Below are positions 61,784-64,000 of a DNA stretch of 64,000 bases, in pieces; position 1 is the first letter of the stretch, and each line of letters begins with the position of its first letter. The notes beneath the pieces were generated by a model that was not told the origin of the DNA, ran no database searches, and was given only the letters and a program-made list of their open reading frames with translations. Source of the DNA: Acetobacter musti (GTDB lineage Bacteria > Pseudomonadota > Alphaproteobacteria > Acetobacterales > Acetobacteraceae); NCBI RefSeq assembly GCF_011516835.1, contig NZ_WOTB01000020.1, positions 1-64,000 on the forward strand, written 5' to 3'. The position numbers and the translations under genes were made by a program.

Positions 61784-62298
61784 TGGGCCTTGTTGGCGCT
61801 GGTGTGAGTGGCGGCCTTGGTATGGCCGGGTCTCTCATCAATGGATTTTCGCAGGCGGCTGCATCGAAAACCGAAGCGCGCGTCGACCGCCTCAATGCTG
61901 CTCAGGCCGCAAACAACGCGAACGTCGCTATCGATCAGGGCTACCTGAACGCTCAGAAGGATTATCAGGAGGGCAGCGCGAAACTCGGTGCGCAGCGTGC
62001 GCAGATGGCCGCCAATGGCGTGACGCTGGACAGCGGGTCAGCGCTGGATGTGCAACAGGCAACCGGACGCAATACCGGGATGACGGTCGGCTCCGATCTG
62101 TATGACGCCAATGCGCGGGCCGTCGCTTACCGCAATCAGGCCACGTCATACGACAATGAGGCGCGGGCAGCGCGGGCCAACGCCAGCAACGCCATAACCG
62201 GTGGCGCCATAGGCGGCACACTCGCGGCGGGATCGGCTTTCGCCAGCAAATGGGACGATCTGTTCGCCGGGGTCGGCACGACAGCGAGGGGATGGTAA
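61783..62298 (+). CDS. internal virion protein B-like (T7 gp14)
   Basis: 171 residues. Glycine-rich hydrophobic N-terminus (GVSGGLGMAGSLINGF), long coil (ARVDRLNAAQAANNANVAID), GVTLDSGSALDVQ, and a second hydrophobic stretch near the end (AITGGAIGGTLAAGSAFA). The gp14-like layout suggests an ejected protein that helps to form the envelope channel. Confidence 0.75.
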   Translation: MGLVGAGVSGGLGMAGSLINGFSQAAASKTEARVDRLNAAQAANNANVAIDQGYLNAQKDYQEGSAKLGAQRAQMAANGVTLDSGSALDVQQATGRNTGMTVGSDLYDANARAVAYRNQATSYDNEARAARANASNAITGGAIGGTLAAGSAFASKWDDLFAGVGTTARGW

Positions 62299-62301
62299 CT
62301 G

Positions 62302-64000
62302 ATGGCTGAAGTCCCGTTCACGAACGGATCATACAGCACGCCTTCCGGCGTGGACACGGGCTATATCTCCAATCCGCGTGTGACCAATGCCGGCGCAGCG
62401 CTTGGCGAAGGCCTTTCGCGTGCGGGCGAAGTGGCGGGGCAGATCAGCGAACGCATCGAGCAGCAGAATAATCTGACATCAGTTCAGGACGCGATGAACC
62501 AGTTTCAGGATCACGTCCGCAATGTTCAGTATGGCGATGACCAGACGCCGGGATTTTTCAATTCGCAGGGCAAATCCGCGATGTCCGCGTTGCAGCCGGC
62601 AACTCAGGGGATCGATCAGTATCGCCGGTCTCTGATGCAGGGAATGACTCCAACGCAGCAGCGTTTGTTCAATGACCAGTCCAGTTCATTCCAGGAGAGC
62701 GCGTTCGGGACAATGGCGGCTCATGCCAGCCGGGAGCGCCAGCAGTGGGTGGATGATACGCAGACCGCTCGTATCAACACACTGGGGAATACGGCGGCGG
62801 CAAGCCGTAACAATCCGCAGGCGCTTCAATCGAGTTTTACAGAGATATTCCGCGCCATCAATCAGCGGGGAGCAACAGAAGGTCTTGCTCCGGATAATCC
62901 AATACTTGTTCAGCGGCGTGCAGATGCCATGGATACCGCCAGCAAGAAGATAGTGACGGCTTATCTTGCTGATAACGATCCTATAGGGGGGCGGAATTAT
63001 CTTGATGCCAATGGCAGCAAATTGTCAGAAGAAACTAAAAACCAGATGGAGATAAGCCTTCATCATCCAGTTTTGGAGAAGCAGGCCCAGATATGGGCGC
63101 AGCAGAAATTCGGGCCATCGATCCGTCAGGTTCTCCCTATTGATGGCAATGCGAACGTTGCTGATGTTCTGACAGCACAAGAGCAAGCAGAAAGCGGTGG
63201 GAAGCAATTAGATAAGGATGGAACCGTTCTGCGCTCCATGCCGGGTGATCCGGATTCCCCGCGCGGCGTCATGCAAATCAGACCCAGCACAGCACAGGAT
63301 GCTGCAAAATATGCAGGTATCCAGTTTGACGCCAATAGACTTGATAATGACCCGGCCTATAATCGCGGACTGGGCCATGCAAAGATGTATCAGCTATGCC
63401 AGAAATACGGCAATAACTTCACCCTTGCCTGCGCTGCTTATAACTGGGGCGAAGGGAATGTGGACAAGGCTCTGAAAGAGCACGGTGACCCCAGAACCGG
63501 CGCTGTTACCGATGCTGATTTCCTATCCCATACCCCGACCGAAACACAGCACTACGTCAGCAAAATTTCATCAGCAGTAAGTCCGCAGGCTCTCCCCCCT
63601 TCCCATACCGCCCCCGACTTTGAGGGCGCAGTCCGCGAGGCAATGTCCGGGCCTGACTGGGAAGAAAACATGGCGAAGCTGTCTCAGGTTTCGCAGATGA
63701 AAACAGTTTGGGAGGCGGAAACACAGTCAGCGCGTTCAGACCTGACGGACAGACTTACCAATCTTATCTCCCAGCGGGCGGGCGGCAACATGAGCGGCCA
63801 GTATCCTGACGCGGATGTTGCGCAGCTTCTTCCGCCAGAAAAAGCGCAGGAATGGCGAAGCAAGTTTGACGCCGCATCCGATGCCGGGTCTCAATGGAAA
63901 GCTGTCCAGTGGATGCCGCCAGCGCAGCAGCAACAGTATCTTGCCCAGAGAGCGGCCCAGATACAGGACACGAATGCCCCTGACTATACAATCAGGCGCG
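62302..64000 (+). CDS. ejection protein with lytic transglycosylase domain (partial)
   Basis: At least 566 residues, running off the window. An extended N-terminal part (about 1-280) is helical with Gln-rich stretches. A soluble lytic transglycosylase domain follows: catalytic Glu297 in EQAESGGKQ, then SPRGVMQIRPSTAQDAAKYA and AAYNWGEGNVDKALKEHG. The protein should cut a hole in peptidoglycan during DNA entry, like T7 gp16. The continuation is helical. Confidence 0.88.
   Translation, partial: MAEVPFTNGSYSTPSGVDTGYISNPRVTNAGAALGEGLSRAGEVAGQISERIEQQNNLTSVQDAMNQFQDHVRNVQYGDDQTPGFFNSQGKSAMSALQPATQGIDQYRRSLMQGMTPTQQRLFNDQSSSFQESAFGTMAAHASRERQQWVDDTQTARINTLGNTAAASRNNPQALQSSFTEIFRAINQRGATEGLAPDNPILVQRRADAMDTASKKIVTAYLADNDPIGGRNYLDANGSKLSEETKNQMEISLHHPVLEKQAQIWAQQKFGPSIRQVLPIDGNANVADVLTAQEQAESGGKQLDKDGTVLRSMPGDPDSPRGVMQIRPSTAQDAAKYAGIQFDANRLDNDPAYNRGLGHAKMYQLCQKYGNNFTLACAAYNWGEGNVDKALKEHGDPRTGAVTDADFLSHTPTETQHYVSKISSAVSPQALPPSHTAPDFEGAVREAMSGPDWEENMAKLSQVSQMKTVWEAETQSARSDLTDRLTNLISQRAGGNMSGQYPDADVAQLLPPEKAQEWRSKFDAASDAGSQWKAVQWMPPAQQQQYLAQRAAQIQDTNAPDYTIRR

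Larger units (their letters stand above)
35723..64000. mobile_element. temperate podovirus prophage (left part, right end outside the window)
   Basis: A continuous phage gene set: integrase, excisionase-like protein, RecT, repressor/Cro switch, O-like protein and DnaB helicase, terminase, portal, capsid, T7-type tail tubes, tail spike and ejection proteins. Genes overlap by ATGA or GTGA nearly throughout, and the host's dispersed repeats are absent. No frame-destroying mutation is clear except the split terminase. The lysis genes and attR are not in the window. Confidence 0.92.

Overview
The window is a chromosomal segment of an acetic acid bacterium (Acetobacteraceae, Alphaproteobacteria) carrying the left part of an integrated temperate phage. 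The family assignment rests on a hopanoid-forming squalene-hopene cyclase, a two-subunit glycyl-tRNA synthetase, the alphaproteobacterial order pcm-tolC-popZ-valS, an IS5-type transposase relic of the kind common in Acetobacter relatives, and a secreted alpha-amino acid ester hydrolase that closely matches my memory of the Acetobacter turbidans enzyme. No database search was run. All names come from motif and family recognition.

Region 1 (1-35.6 kb) is host chromosome, high in GC. Left to right it holds: a 5'-truncated MFS transporter; a secreted hypothetical protein; a DctA-like symporter and a DedA membrane protein; the replicative helicase DnaB; a decayed IS5 transposase; an SDR dehydrogenase; squalene-hopene cyclase; glyS and glyQ; an AT-rich membrane-protein island; an MscS channel; MsrA; a TadG-like von Willebrand protein; the ester hydrolase; a P-loop kinase-like protein; an iron cell-surface signalling set (FecI sigma factor, FecR, TonB-dependent receptor); and valS, popZ, tolC and pcm. 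The intergenic spaces are unusually rich in dispersed repeats: a double-hairpin element (five copies seen), a second GC-rich palindromic family (about nine copies), and a divergent block of about 320 bp present twice in inverted orientation. None of these repeats was seen inside the phage.

Region 2 (35.6-64 kb) begins at tRNA-Cys(GCA). A tyrosine integrase lies 23 bases past the tRNA 3' end, so the tRNA is the likely attachment site; the right end lies outside the window. A long leftward early operon (42.2 to 35.7 kb) runs through many small overlapping genes, a RecT annealing protein, an excisionase-like HTH protein and integrase. A lambda-like switch follows: a short repressor, a divergent Cro-like gene, and the same 13-bp palindrome repeated at both early promoters. 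A 311-residue gene with its own terminator sits directly downstream of the repressor, the place lambda uses for rex. The rightward early operon encodes small proteins, a RusA-like resolvase, an O-like replication protein with six iterons inside its gene, and a phage DnaB.

The late genes (49.9 kb to the end) encode the terminase subunits (the large one split into two overlapping frames), portal, scaffold, major capsid protein, T7-type tail tubular proteins A and B, a beta-helical tail spike, and ejection proteins including a lytic transglycosylase that runs off the window. The virion module is that of a podovirus with T7/BPP-1-like gene order, joined to lambda-like control and replication modules.
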